Origin: an uncultured Siphonobacter sp.
Lineage (GTDB): Bacteria; Bacteroidota; Bacteroidia; Cytophagales; Spirosomataceae
NCBI GenBank assembly: GCA_913775095.1
Contig: CAJYIW010000009.1
Location: 1 to 64,000 of the forward strand
Direction of reading: 5' to 3'
Length of the DNA: 64,000 nucleotides
Position numbers and translations under genes: made by a program. Under the pieces are notes generated by a model. The model had not been told where the DNA came from, searched no databases, and saw only the letters and a list, made by a program, of their open reading frames with translations. Every line of letters starts with the position of its first letter. Within the stretch, counting starts at the first letter, position 1. Of this stretch, positions 34,770 to 42,131 are shown in pieces.

Positions 34770-35639
34770 ATGCGATCCGCCTGCTTCAAAACCCTGCTAT
34801 GGGCATTTATTCTTTGTTTTTCTTTTATTGCTAAAGGTCAGAACATGGGTTGCTTATGACCCTATGAAACGCTTCAGACTGAAAAATCAGACGGTAAACA
34901 ACCCTATTTTCCAACCAGGTATTTTCGGGATAGTACCCTTGTCTTCACGGTATTAGATACCGTTGCGAATACCACCAGAACTCATACGCAATTCAAACGG
35001 ACGACGATGGAAGAATTCAAAAGACTCCTGCGAGACCTGTACCTGAGTCGGGAACACCTGATTCCTCAATTGAAAATTACTCAAAAACTAAAGGTAGACG
35101 TTGATTCATTCCGACTCTTTGAGTGGTACTCTCCGGAACTTGCTAAGTTTAAAGAAAAGATTCTTTACGATAGGTATTCGGGAACGGAAGTCTATCGGCT
35201 ATACTGGTCCCGGGCCCTGACCACTCCCGTTCTCATTCGACTGGAACACAGCGACAAGGGGAATTGGATTATTACGAAAAATCTCAAATCTGAAAAAAGA
35301 AAATATCGGACGGTTCAGACAGATGGTCAGTCGGTAACTATTGTAAAAAAAATAAGGAAACCCAAAAGACTGGAAATTCATACCAAAACGCCCATTACCG
35401 AAGCACAGTATCAGCGGTTTCTTTTCCTGCTGGACAGCACCCAAACGCTCTGCACCGCTCCGCTGGAAACAAAAGGGTTATCGGGTGATGGTGAAACCTA
35501 TACGCTGGAGGTTCATCGGCCCGAGGGATACCGTTTTTGTACCCGACACAATCCTGACTACCTGGGAGCGTTTACGTACCTGCGAAAAGCAGGCGACTAC
35601 CTGATTAGTTTGAGTGCCGTTAAACAGTACAGGCACTAA
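34770..35639 (+). pseudogene. Secreted-protein gene interrupted by an in-frame TGA
   Basis: An ATG at 34770 opens a signal peptide (MRSACFKTLLWAFILCFSF then IAKGQ), and the frame runs to MGCL, where codon 30 (34857-34859) is TGA. The same frame then stays open without interruption to the stop at 35637-35639, first through PYETLQTEKSDGKQPYFPTR and on into the 210-residue frame that starts at ATG 35007. Two in-phase parts separated by one stop codon, with the export signal in the first, indicate a single 289-codon gene with one nonsense change. TGA could come from TGG, CGA or GGA. The family is not recognised; the C-terminal part has repeated Lys-rich strands. It could be a true pseudogene, a sequencing error or a recoded stop. 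Confidence 0.75.
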
Positions 35640-35640
35640 T

Positions 35641-35672
35641 AAAAAGCGACCCGGGAAACCGGGTCGCTTTTT
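35641..35672. terminator. Bidirectional terminator
   Basis: Stem AAAAAGCGACCCGG / CCGGGTCGCTTTTT with a GAAA tetraloop, 1 nt after the stop at 35639 and just before the convergent hydrolase gene. Confidence 0.9.
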
Positions 35673-35675
35673 CAA

Positions 35676-36314
35676 TTATTCATATGCCTTACCGGCTAAT
35701 TCTATTTCCGTTCCGACGGCGGACAGAAACTCCTGATGCGTCATGGGCTGACTGAACATCGGGAAGTCTTTGGCCAGAGCATTGTCGTGTTCTTCCTGAC
35801 TTAGCGTCGCACAGCAGTCCGTCAGCGTGATGACCTGGTATCCTTTTTCGTAGGCCGTTCGCATGGACGATTCTACGCAGCAATTCGTCAGAAATCCGGC
35901 CAGAGCAATCGTCTGAAACCCCCGACTTCGCAGAATGAAATCGAGGTTCGTACTGGCAAAGCCACACAAGCCCCGTTTCCCCTCAATGACAATATCCTCA
36001 GGATGCGGGTGTAACTCTGATACAATCTCGGCACCCCAGGTTCCTTTTTTGAAAGCTCCCGCGTCTTTTACTCCCTTCAGAATGCCGTAGGGAGTGGGTG
36101 TCAGTTCGTGATAATCTCCGCTGAAGGAAATGGGCACGTGTACAATCTGAATCCCCGACTCGCGAGCCTGCCTGACCAGCTCAATCGTATGAGGTAACAT
36201 CTGAGTGGAATCCATCACGGCTTTTACTCCCCCGTGGAACACGCCACCTTCGGTCGTAAAATCATTCTGAAATTCAATAAGGACGAGGGCCGTCCGTTCA
36301 GCTGAAAGTTGCAT
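35676..36314 (-). CDS. Isochorismatase-like cysteine hydrolase
   Basis: A 212-residue alpha/beta hydrolase of the isochorismatase superfamily. The catalytic triad is D18 (LVLIEFQNDF), K113 (EGKRGLCGF) and C146 (GFLTNCCVESSMRTAYEKGY). The cis-peptide region before C146 and the late TDCCAT strand also fit. Members cleave amide or vinyl-ether bonds in small molecules such as nicotinamide, N-carbamoylsarcosine or isochorismate. The conserved FDTxL of nicotinamidase is not evident, so I leave the substrate open. Confidence 0.85.
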   Translation of the reverse strand: MQLSAERTALVLIEFQNDFTTEGGVFHGGVKAVMDSTQMLPHTIELVRQARESGIQIVHVPISFSGDYHELTPTPYGILKGVKDAGAFKKGTWGAEIVSELHPHPEDIVIEGKRGLCGFASTNLDFILRSRGFQTIALAGFLTNCCVESSMRTAYEKGYQVITLTDCCATLSQEEHDNALAKDFPMFSQPMTHQEFLSAVGTEIELAGKAYE

Positions 36315-36403
36315 GGCTCTGCTGGTTTAAAGATTCTATTCCTAGTTTCTGTTTAAACTCTTCGTTGCTAAAAACTTCCTGAAACGGCGATTGGTTTTAA
36401 AAA

Positions 36404-37306
36404 TTACAGCAACGCCGCTCCAAAGACACCCGCACTGTCTCCTAACTCATTTTTTACAATCAGCAGATCGGGTTTGGGCGTGAAAACGTGCTTTTTCGCC
36501 CGCTCTACGCCTTCGGTATAAAGCAGATCAATATTGGAAACGCCGCCCCCCAGCACAATAACGTCCGGATCCAGCAGATTCGTAATGATTGAGATGGCTT
36601 TACCAAACTGGTTCAGCATTCGTTCGACTGTCGCCGCCGCAATAGGATCAGATCCGTCCTGATACCGGGCCAGAATCTCGGGCATGCTTAAGGCAGAGCC
36701 GCTTTCTTCTTTATAAAAACGTTGCAGCGAAGGGCCGGAGAGTACGGTTTCGACGCAACCGGAATTTCCGCAATAACAGGGTCCGCCGGAGTTATCCAGA
36801 AAAATGTGTCCCCATTCACCGCCGATGCCCTGACGACCGCCCCATACTTTTCCATTAATTACTACACCACCACCCACGCCCGTGCCCATGATGATTCCGA
36901 AAACGACCTGTGGATTTTCGTGCACTTTGGGAGCTGCTCCTAATACCGCTTCGGCCAGAGCAAAACAGTTCGCATCGTTGGCAATCATGCAGGGTACACC
37001 CAAACGGGCTTCAAGATCCTGCTGCATGGGTTGCTCGTTCATCACTACGGTATTACAGCCCCGCATGGTCTGCGTAACGGGATCCAGGGTTCCGGGGGTT
37101 GCAAAACCAATCTTCTGCGGACCTTCCCCCAGCTCTTCAGTTACCATTTTAACCAGCTTTTCAATCTGGTCCAGAATGTGTTGGTACCCCTGATCGGCCT
37201 CCGTGGGAACGCGACGACGAACCCGAACTTCGGTAATATTATTGGCGTCTAATACGGCACACTCAATTTTCGTCCCGCCTAAATCTATGCCCCAAAGATT
37301 ATCCAC
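36404..37306 (-). CDS. ROK family sugar kinase
   Basis: A 300-residue kinase with the ROK architecture. It shows the phosphate loop WGIDLGGTKIECAVL at the start, GIMGTGVGGGVVINGKVWGG in the middle, and the zinc-binding signature GHIFLDNSGGPCYCGNSGCVETVLSGPSL (H and CxCGxxGCxE). These match glucokinase, fructokinase or N-acetylglucosamine kinase types. Sugar specificity cannot be read safely; the E-x-G-H around GGEWGH suggests glucose, fructose or GlcNAc. Confidence 0.87.
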   Translation of the reverse strand: MDNLWGIDLGGTKIECAVLDANNITEVRVRRRVPTEADQGYQHILDQIEKLVKMVTEELGEGPQKIGFATPGTLDPVTQTMRGCNTVVMNEQPMQQDLEARLGVPCMIANDANCFALAEAVLGAAPKVHENPQVVFGIIMGTGVGGGVVINGKVWGGRQGIGGEWGHIFLDNSGGPCYCGNSGCVETVLSGPSLQRFYKEESGSALSMPEILARYQDGSDPIAAATVERMLNQFGKAISIITNLLDPDVIVLGGGVSNIDLLYTEGVERAKKHVFTPKPDLLIVKNELGDSAGVFGAALL

Positions 37307-37395
37307 TAGTAATGTAAAGTTTAGTTATGCAGGTACGAAGAAAATGGCTTTTCATTTCGCCAGCAAGTTTAAGCGACTAAAGTAGTCCTCACACG

Positions 37396-37438
37396 CAAAA
37401 AAAATCGGCAGAACCTGACCAATGCAGGTTCTGCCGAT
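37396..37438 (-). terminator. Intrinsic terminator of the 36-residue membrane protein gene
   Basis: Perfect 14-bp stem ATCGGCAGAACCTG / CAGGTTCTGCCGAT with a 7-nt loop, followed on the minus strand by eight T. It lies 53 nt after the stop of the small gene. Confidence 0.85.
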
Positions 37439-37490
37439 GTGTAGTATCTTTTTCAGTAAAGAAAAATCAATCAAAAACGACGGCCGATTA

Positions 37491-37601
37491 TTAGTGAATC
37501 TGGCTGAATGAAAAAACGGTAAACAGCAGACCAATAATCAGAATGACAGCAATTAAATAATCCGTTGGAGCTAATGATTTAGACTGTACTGGATTTTTCA
37601 T
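37491..37601 (-). CDS. 36-residue single-span membrane protein
   Basis: The reading frame encodes MKNPVQSKSLAPTDYLIAVI, then LIIGLLFTVFSFSQIH. It has a short polar start with two lysines, one hydrophobic span of about 19 residues and a five-residue end. I do not recognise it. Support that it is a gene: a full promoter (TTG-N20-TACTTTTG at 37694-37664) lies upstream and a strong intrinsic terminator (37438-37396) downstream, with nothing else between them that could be the product. A short membrane protein in its own unit may assist a membrane complex; no partner is obvious. Confidence 0.7.
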   Translation of the reverse strand: MKNPVQSKSLAPTDYLIAVILIIGLLFTVFSFSQIH

Positions 37602-37663
37602 AAGTTGGGCTATGTTTTGTAAAGGCTGAAGAGTGTTTTGATCCTTTTGGGTCATCAATATTG

Positions 37664-37694
37664 CAAAAGTACAATTTTACACTCAAGTTGTCAA
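37664..37694 (-). promoter_or_regulatory. Canonical Bacteroidota promoter of the 36-residue protein gene
   Basis: TTGAC (37694-37690) and TACTTTTG (37671-37664) are separated so that TTG and the -7 box are 20 nt apart, the ideal spacing. The start site is predicted near 37658, giving a leader of about 57 nt. Confidence 0.8.
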
Positions 37695-38215
37695 TTCCGG
37701 TTAAGAACTTTTCGTGTCGCTCATATAAACGAGATTGAGCGATGGATGGTTTTCATTTTTTATCAAAAAAATTTAACCAATATCAATAGTGTGGAATAAA
37801 ATCACATTTATCACCCCAGCTTCTATAAAAAGTACTAAGTATAGTCAAAACTATCCAAATCAGGCCAGACGCTGGCCCCACCCCAATGGGAAAAAAAATA
37901 GACAGGCTGCCTATGTTATTTTTTTGTGAATACTCCTTTTTCTGGTCATCCACCCATCAATAAGCAACCAGATAAGACAAAAAAAAGTACGGCGTTCGAC
38001 AGCCGTACTTTTTAAATAGGTTATATGTTTCTTTTTAACGAGGCAAGTAGGATAAGCAATAATTATGCAATTTTAACTTCTTTTTATACTAATAAGTAAT
38101 ATTTTATTACCCCACTCCTATTCTATTTTATCTTATCTCGTGGTTAAACGTTTATACAAGGCTAATTATTTACCCTGTGTCAGAGCTTTTCAGACCGCTT
38201 TTGGCTTACGAGTTC
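37695..38215. other. AT-rich gene-free stretch with a strong hairpin
   Basis: No reading frame of substance is present here. Two structures stand out: GGCCAG-ACG-CTGGCC at 37863-37877, and a terminator-like stem AAAAAAGTACGGC / GCCGTACTTTTT at 37981-38013 with T-runs on both strands. The second has no nearby protein gene to terminate, so a small RNA on either strand is possible. Otherwise it holds the upstream region of htpG. Confidence 0.4.
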
Positions 38216-38228
38216 TGTCAATATGACA
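38216..38228 (+). promoter_or_regulatory. Palindrome upstream of htpG, possible heat-shock operator
   Basis: TGTCA-ATA-TGACA is a perfect 5-3-5 palindrome 75 nt before the htpG ATG. A -7-like AACCTTTG follows about 20 nt on. There is no CIRCE element. Its role in stress control is an inference from position only. Confidence 0.4.
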
Positions 38229-38303
38229 CGTTTTTCTTTTTGGAACAACCTTTGCCTCTCTGCTTTTACTATTTATTGTATTATATAATCTTATTACTAT
38301 TCA

Positions 38304-40118
38304 ATGGAAACGACAGCTTTTCACGAAAAGGGAAATATTTCAATTCATACCGAAAATATTTTCCCCATCATCAAAAAATTTCTGTACTCTGACCACGAGA
38401 TTTTTCTTCGCGAATTAGTTTCTAATGCCGTTGATGCTACGCAAAAAATCAAACGTCTGGCTTCGCTGGGCGAATACGGTGGAGAACTGGGTGATGTAAC
38501 CATCAGGGTTTCCATCGATAAAGAGGCCAAAACCCTAACCATTAGCGACAAAGGCCTGGGTATGACTGCTGATGAAATCAAGAAATATATCAACCAGATT
38601 GCCTTTTCTGGGGCTCTTGAATTCGTCGAAAAATACAAAGATCAGGGGGTAGAACGCGGAGCCATTATTGGTCAGTTTGGACTGGGTTTCTATTCGGCCT
38701 TCATGGTCGCTTCTCAGGTTGAAATCATTACCAAATCCTATCAAGACGCTCCCGCAGCCCGCTGGATTTGCGACGGTTCGACGGAATTTGAAATTACGGC
38801 GGCTGACAAATCAGATCGTGGAACGGACATCATTCTTCACATCTCGGACGATTCGCTGGAGTTTTTAGAGCCCGCCCGTGTTAACGCAGTGTTGGAAAAG
38901 TACGGCAAGTTCCTGCCCATTCCGGTTTCTTTTGAGGATAAAGTAATCAACGAAACCGAACCCATCTGGACGAAGAATCCGAATGAGCTGGTAGATGAAG
39001 ATTACCTGAAGTTCTACGAAACTCTGTATCCCTTCTCGGAGAAACCCCTCTTCTGGATTCACCTGAATGTAGATTACCCCTTCAATCTGACGGGTATTCT
39101 GTATTTCCCCAAAATCAAGAATGAGCTGCAACTGAGCCGCGAGAAAATTCAGTTATACAGTCGTCAGGTATTCATCACGGATGAAGTAAAAGATGTAGTG
39201 CCTGACTTCCTCATGCTGCTTCATGGGGTTATCGATTCCCCCGATATTCCGCTGAACGTGAGCCGTAGCTTCCTGCAGGCGGATTCGAATGTGAAGAAAA
39301 TCAACGGGTACATTACCCGCAAGGTAGCCGACAAACTGTCTGAGTTATTCAACAACGACCGTCACGGCTACGAAGAGAAATTTGGCGACATCGGCGTATT
39401 CGTGAAATACGGCATGATCTCTGAGGATAAGTTTTACGATAAAGCCAAAGACTTCGTTCTCCTGGAGAGTACGGGCGATACGTTCTACACGCTCGAAGAA
39501 TACAAAGAGAAAACTGAGGAGACTCAGAAAGATAAAGACGATACTCTGGTCTGGTTATACACGACGGACACGGGCAAACAGGATTCATACATTCAGACGG
39601 CCATGGCCCGCGGCTATAATGTACTGAAACTGGACGGCGTGATTGATCCGCATTTCATTGGTAAAATGGAGCAGAAGCTGGAGAAAACGACCTTCAAACG
39701 CGTGGATGCCGACAGCCTCGACAAGCTGATTGACAAAGGAGTAACCATCGAAAGTGTACTGACGGAAGAAGAAAAAGAGGCTCTCAAAACGACCTTCGAA
39801 GGCGTTGCCGGTGCGGGTTACAGCGTTGAAATCCAGCCCTTGAGTACGGACGAGTTACCCGTAGTAATCACGCAGAATGAATTCATGCGTCGGATGAACG
39901 ACATGTCGAAAGCAGGTGGTCAACCCGCCTTCTTTGGTTCGATGCCTGTGATGTACAACCTGTTAATCAATGCCAATCACCCGGTTATTTCCCGCGTGAA
40001 AGATTCAAATGATCAGGCTCTGGCCAAGCAGCTGGTGGATTTAGCTCAGCTCTCTCAGGGTCTGTTAAGTGGTCCTGCGTTGACGGAATTCATTAAGCGT
40101 ACCGTGAATGGATTGTAA
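38304..40118 (+). CDS. htpG: Chaperone HtpG (Hsp90)
   Basis: A 604-residue ATP-dependent chaperone. The GHKL ATPase domain shows IFLRELVSNAVDATQKIKRLA (catalytic Glu, Asn), ISDKGLGMTADEIKKYINQIAFSGA and GQFGLGFYSAFMVAS. The middle domain shows IKNELQLSREKIQLYSRQVFITDEV and the client and arginine region PLNVSRSFLQAD. A C-terminal dimer domain completes it. It lacks the N-terminal and C-terminal extensions of eukaryotic Hsp90. It is a single-gene unit with its own promoter and a strong terminator. Confidence 0.96.
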   Translation: METTAFHEKGNISIHTENIFPIIKKFLYSDHEIFLRELVSNAVDATQKIKRLASLGEYGGELGDVTIRVSIDKEAKTLTISDKGLGMTADEIKKYINQIAFSGALEFVEKYKDQGVERGAIIGQFGLGFYSAFMVASQVEIITKSYQDAPAARWICDGSTEFEITAADKSDRGTDIILHISDDSLEFLEPARVNAVLEKYGKFLPIPVSFEDKVINETEPIWTKNPNELVDEDYLKFYETLYPFSEKPLFWIHLNVDYPFNLTGILYFPKIKNELQLSREKIQLYSRQVFITDEVKDVVPDFLMLLHGVIDSPDIPLNVSRSFLQADSNVKKINGYITRKVADKLSELFNNDRHGYEEKFGDIGVFVKYGMISEDKFYDKAKDFVLLESTGDTFYTLEEYKEKTEETQKDKDDTLVWLYTTDTGKQDSYIQTAMARGYNVLKLDGVIDPHFIGKMEQKLEKTTFKRVDADSLDKLIDKGVTIESVLTEEEKEALKTTFEGVAGAGYSVEIQPLSTDELPVVITQNEFMRRMNDMSKAGGQPAFFGSMPVMYNLLINANHPVISRVKDSNDQALAKQLVDLAQLSQGLLSGPALTEFIKRTVNGL

Positions 40119-40130
40119 TGGTCATTCCGT

Positions 40131-40180
40131 ATAAAGAAAAAGGCCTTCCCCTGTCTACAGGGGAAGGCCTTTTTCTTTAT
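40131..40180 (+). terminator. Intrinsic terminator after htpG
   Basis: Very stable stem with 24-bp perfect arms (40131-40154 and 40157-40180) around AGGCCTTCCCCTGT, ending TTTTTCTTTAT. The same stem can work on the opposite strand. Confidence 0.88.
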
Positions 40181-40352
40181 AATCAGAATCTTACCCGAAA
40201 AGCACCTTTCAACTTTTCTTCCAGAACCGGATTTAAAAATAATTGAACCCACTTGGCAATTGATGCGTCGTTTCCGTTTGCTGCTATTTGCATTACCCTA
40301 AACACTCAATTTGAAGCCAACGTACTTCGCTACTATCAGCGGTTCGGTATCT

Positions 40353-41429
40353 CTAACTTTTACTACCTGATTTACCGGGAATTTTCTTCCAGCTTTTCTT
40401 TCGTGGGGGCGGTGGTGGTAGCGGTGCAACCACTGTCGACTTTTCTATCATCGGTGGGGGTGGCGGCGGTGCAATTACTGTCGACTTTCCTATCAGTGGC
40501 GGCGGCGGTTCAACTATTGTCGATTTTTCCAGTAACGGCGGTGGCGGCGGTGGTGCCACTACTCTGGATTTTCGTGGTAACGGCGGTGGTGGTGGTGGCT
40601 TCGGAACCTCCTGAGCAAACAAAGCCATACTAAGGACCGTAAGCGGCAATGTGAGTAAAAACAGCGTTTTTTTCATAGATGTACTTGGAGTTTGGAAAAG
40701 CGTTTCAATACGGTTTTTGATGGGATGGCGGGCAAAGGAGTGCGTAAGCGTTCTCTGTTGGGATACAGCCAGCGTAAGCAAGGTCTGGGCATAGGGCTTA
40801 GCTCCGTATTGCTCAGCCAGCGACGCGTCTACTTCGTATTCATGAATCTGGATCAGCGAACGCCGGAGCCAGTATACAGCGGGATGGAACCAGAAAAAAC
40901 ACCGGGTTATTTCCACGACCAGCAAATCCAGCGAATGCAAGCGACGGAAATGTTCGTACTCATGCGTGAGCACGATTTCCTTTTCTTTAGGCGACAATGT
41001 GGAGTCATCCATAAACACCCAGTGAAAGAAAGAAGCCGTTGTGTGCCCGGTCGGTAGTACGTATAGTCGCTTCCAGCGAATGGCCGTTGCGTTGCGTATT
41101 TGCAGGGATACGCGGATGATTCCTCCCAGCAACTGCAACACAGACAGGCCCACTCCTATTCCGTAAGCATAACCTAAGGTTTTGAGCCAACTGGCTGTAG
41201 TGAATCCCAGAAAGGTTTCAGGTTCAGCTTGTTCCATTGATAATAGGAACGAGTTGTTGACTACGCTGGTAACCGGGATACCGGGCATGACCGGAATCAG
41301 TACGCTGGCGATTAAGGCAAACAGCAGATACCAACGGTTGAGCGTATGAAACGTGAGCGTTCGCAAACAGAACCAGTACACCGCATAAAAACCACTCAGC
41401 ATGACGGAAGAATACAGCAGATGAGTCAT
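40353..41429 (-). CDS. M56/BlaR1-type membrane metallopeptidase with proline-rich repeat tail
   Basis: A 358-residue protein. Several N-terminal membrane segments (about 1-110) come before the zinc peptidase site HEYEH at 156-160 (ending the segment EKEIVLTH EYEH), with the third ligand probably E199 in IHEYEVDA. After a last hydrophobic segment (about 254-272, KKTLFLLTLPLTVLSMALF) the tail from 275 is built of proline blocks. They alternate with a KST(V/I)(V/I) unit about five times: KSRVVAPPPPPP, KSTIVEPPPP, KSTVIAPPPPPP, KSTVVAPLPPPPP. There is no penicillin-binding sensor domain. In the BlaR1/MecR1 system the peptidase inactivates a BlaI repressor; the cognate repressor gene is 11 nt upstream. 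Confidence 0.82.
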   Translation of the reverse strand: MTHLLYSSVMLSGFYAVYWFCLRTLTFHTLNRWYLLFALIASVLIPVMPGIPVTSVVNNSFLLSMEQAEPETFLGFTTASWLKTLGYAYGIGVGLSVLQLLGGIIRVSLQIRNATAIRWKRLYVLPTGHTTASFFHWVFMDDSTLSPKEKEIVLTHEYEHFRRLHSLDLLVVEITRCFFWFHPAVYWLRRSLIQIHEYEVDASLAEQYGAKPYAQTLLTLAVSQQRTLTHSFARHPIKNRIETLFQTPSTSMKKTLFLLTLPLTVLSMALFAQEVPKPPPPPPLPRKSRVVAPPPPPPLLEKSTIVEPPPPLIGKSTVIAPPPPPPMIEKSTVVAPLPPPPPRKKSWKKIPGKSGSKS

Positions 41430-41440
41430 GGCCTGGAGGA

Positions 41441-41797
41441 TTAGTTTTCGTCAATCAGTTTCCGTAATTGTTCAATTTGTTCGGGCGTAATCTGCTCCTC
41501 TTTCGCCATGAACGAGAGTAATCCCATGGCCGAGCCATCGAAGTAATCGCTCAGTAGTTTCTGAAATCCACTTTTTCGGTAGTCTTCCTTCGCAACTTTT
41601 GGGAAATATTCGTACGTCCGTCCGTAGGCCTTATATCCCAGAAATCCTTTCGATTCCAGAATACGCACCACTGATGCAATGGTGTTATAGGGCGGTTTTT
41701 CGGGCATCCGTTCCACCAGATCTTTCACAAAGAATGGCTCTTCCAGCTCCCAAATCGCCTGCATGACGCGTTCTTCCGTTCGTGTTAATTCTTCCAT
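41441..41797 (-). CDS. BlaI/MecI/CopY family repressor
   Basis: A 118-residue winged-helix repressor. The sequence LTRTEERVMQAIWELEEPFFVKDLVERMPEKPPYNTIASVVRILESKGFLGYKAYGRTYEY is the BlaI signature (L-T-x-x-E, Y-N-T-h-x-x-h-h-x-x-L-x-x-K-G). The C-terminal helices for dimerisation follow. The ATG at 41797 is the conserved start. It is transcribed with the M56 gene. A perfect palindrome upstream (41860-41887) is the likely operator, giving an autoregulated pair released by proteolysis. Confidence 0.92.
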   Translation of the reverse strand: MEELTRTEERVMQAIWELEEPFFVKDLVERMPEKPPYNTIASVVRILESKGFLGYKAYGRTYEYFPKVAKEDYRKSGFQKLLSDYFDGSAMGLLSFMAKEEQITPEQIEQLRKLIDEN

Positions 41798-41859
41798 CGG
41801 TTTCGTGTTACTATTTTCGTTACCCTGACTTCCCAACAAAGATTAAACGTATTTTTCAA

Positions 41860-41887
41860 TTATAAAACTGATATTTCAGTTTTATAA
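41860..41887 (-). promoter_or_regulatory. BlaI-type operator
   Basis: Perfect 12-4-12 palindrome TTATAAAACTGA-TATT-TCAGTTTTATAA, 62 nt upstream of the blaI-type ATG. Confidence 0.72.
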
Positions 41888-42077
41888 CTAAATTTTTAAT
41901 TTAAATAAATTAGATAAATTCCCCTTTGACAATAATGCATTGATAATCAAATACTTGTCAGTTTGTAGTTAACGTTGCTCCTCGTACGAAGTTATTGATA
42001 ACGTCCGGCAGGAAATAATTTACTCAAACGCCAACCACTACTAACCAGCAATAGTGGAATTACTCATAAATCAAAAG

Positions 42078-42112
42078 AAAGCCCCGGCTGGAAGATTTCC
42101 AGCCGGGGCTTT
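42078..42112 (-). terminator. Intrinsic terminator of the M1 peptidase gene
   Basis: Perfect 16-bp stem AAAGCCCCGGCTGGAA / TTCCAGCCGGGGCTTT with a GAT loop, followed on the minus strand by TTTCTTTTG. It starts 19 nt after the stop. Confidence 0.88.
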
Positions 42113-42131
42113 GTGATCCTAAAAGGTACGC

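Noticed and set aside
38177-38392. 71-codon frame overlapping the htpG start
   Set aside because: It overlaps the htpG promoter region and its first codons in another phase; no start signal or known product.
40253-40633. Plus-strand frame coding glycine/valine-rich protein
   Set aside because: It is the complement of the polyproline tail of the M56 gene; the minus-strand protein has clear family motifs.
40353-41839. BlaI/M56 pair as a beta-lactam resistance island
   Set aside because: The M56 protein lacks the penicillin-binding sensor domain and no lactamase gene is adjacent.
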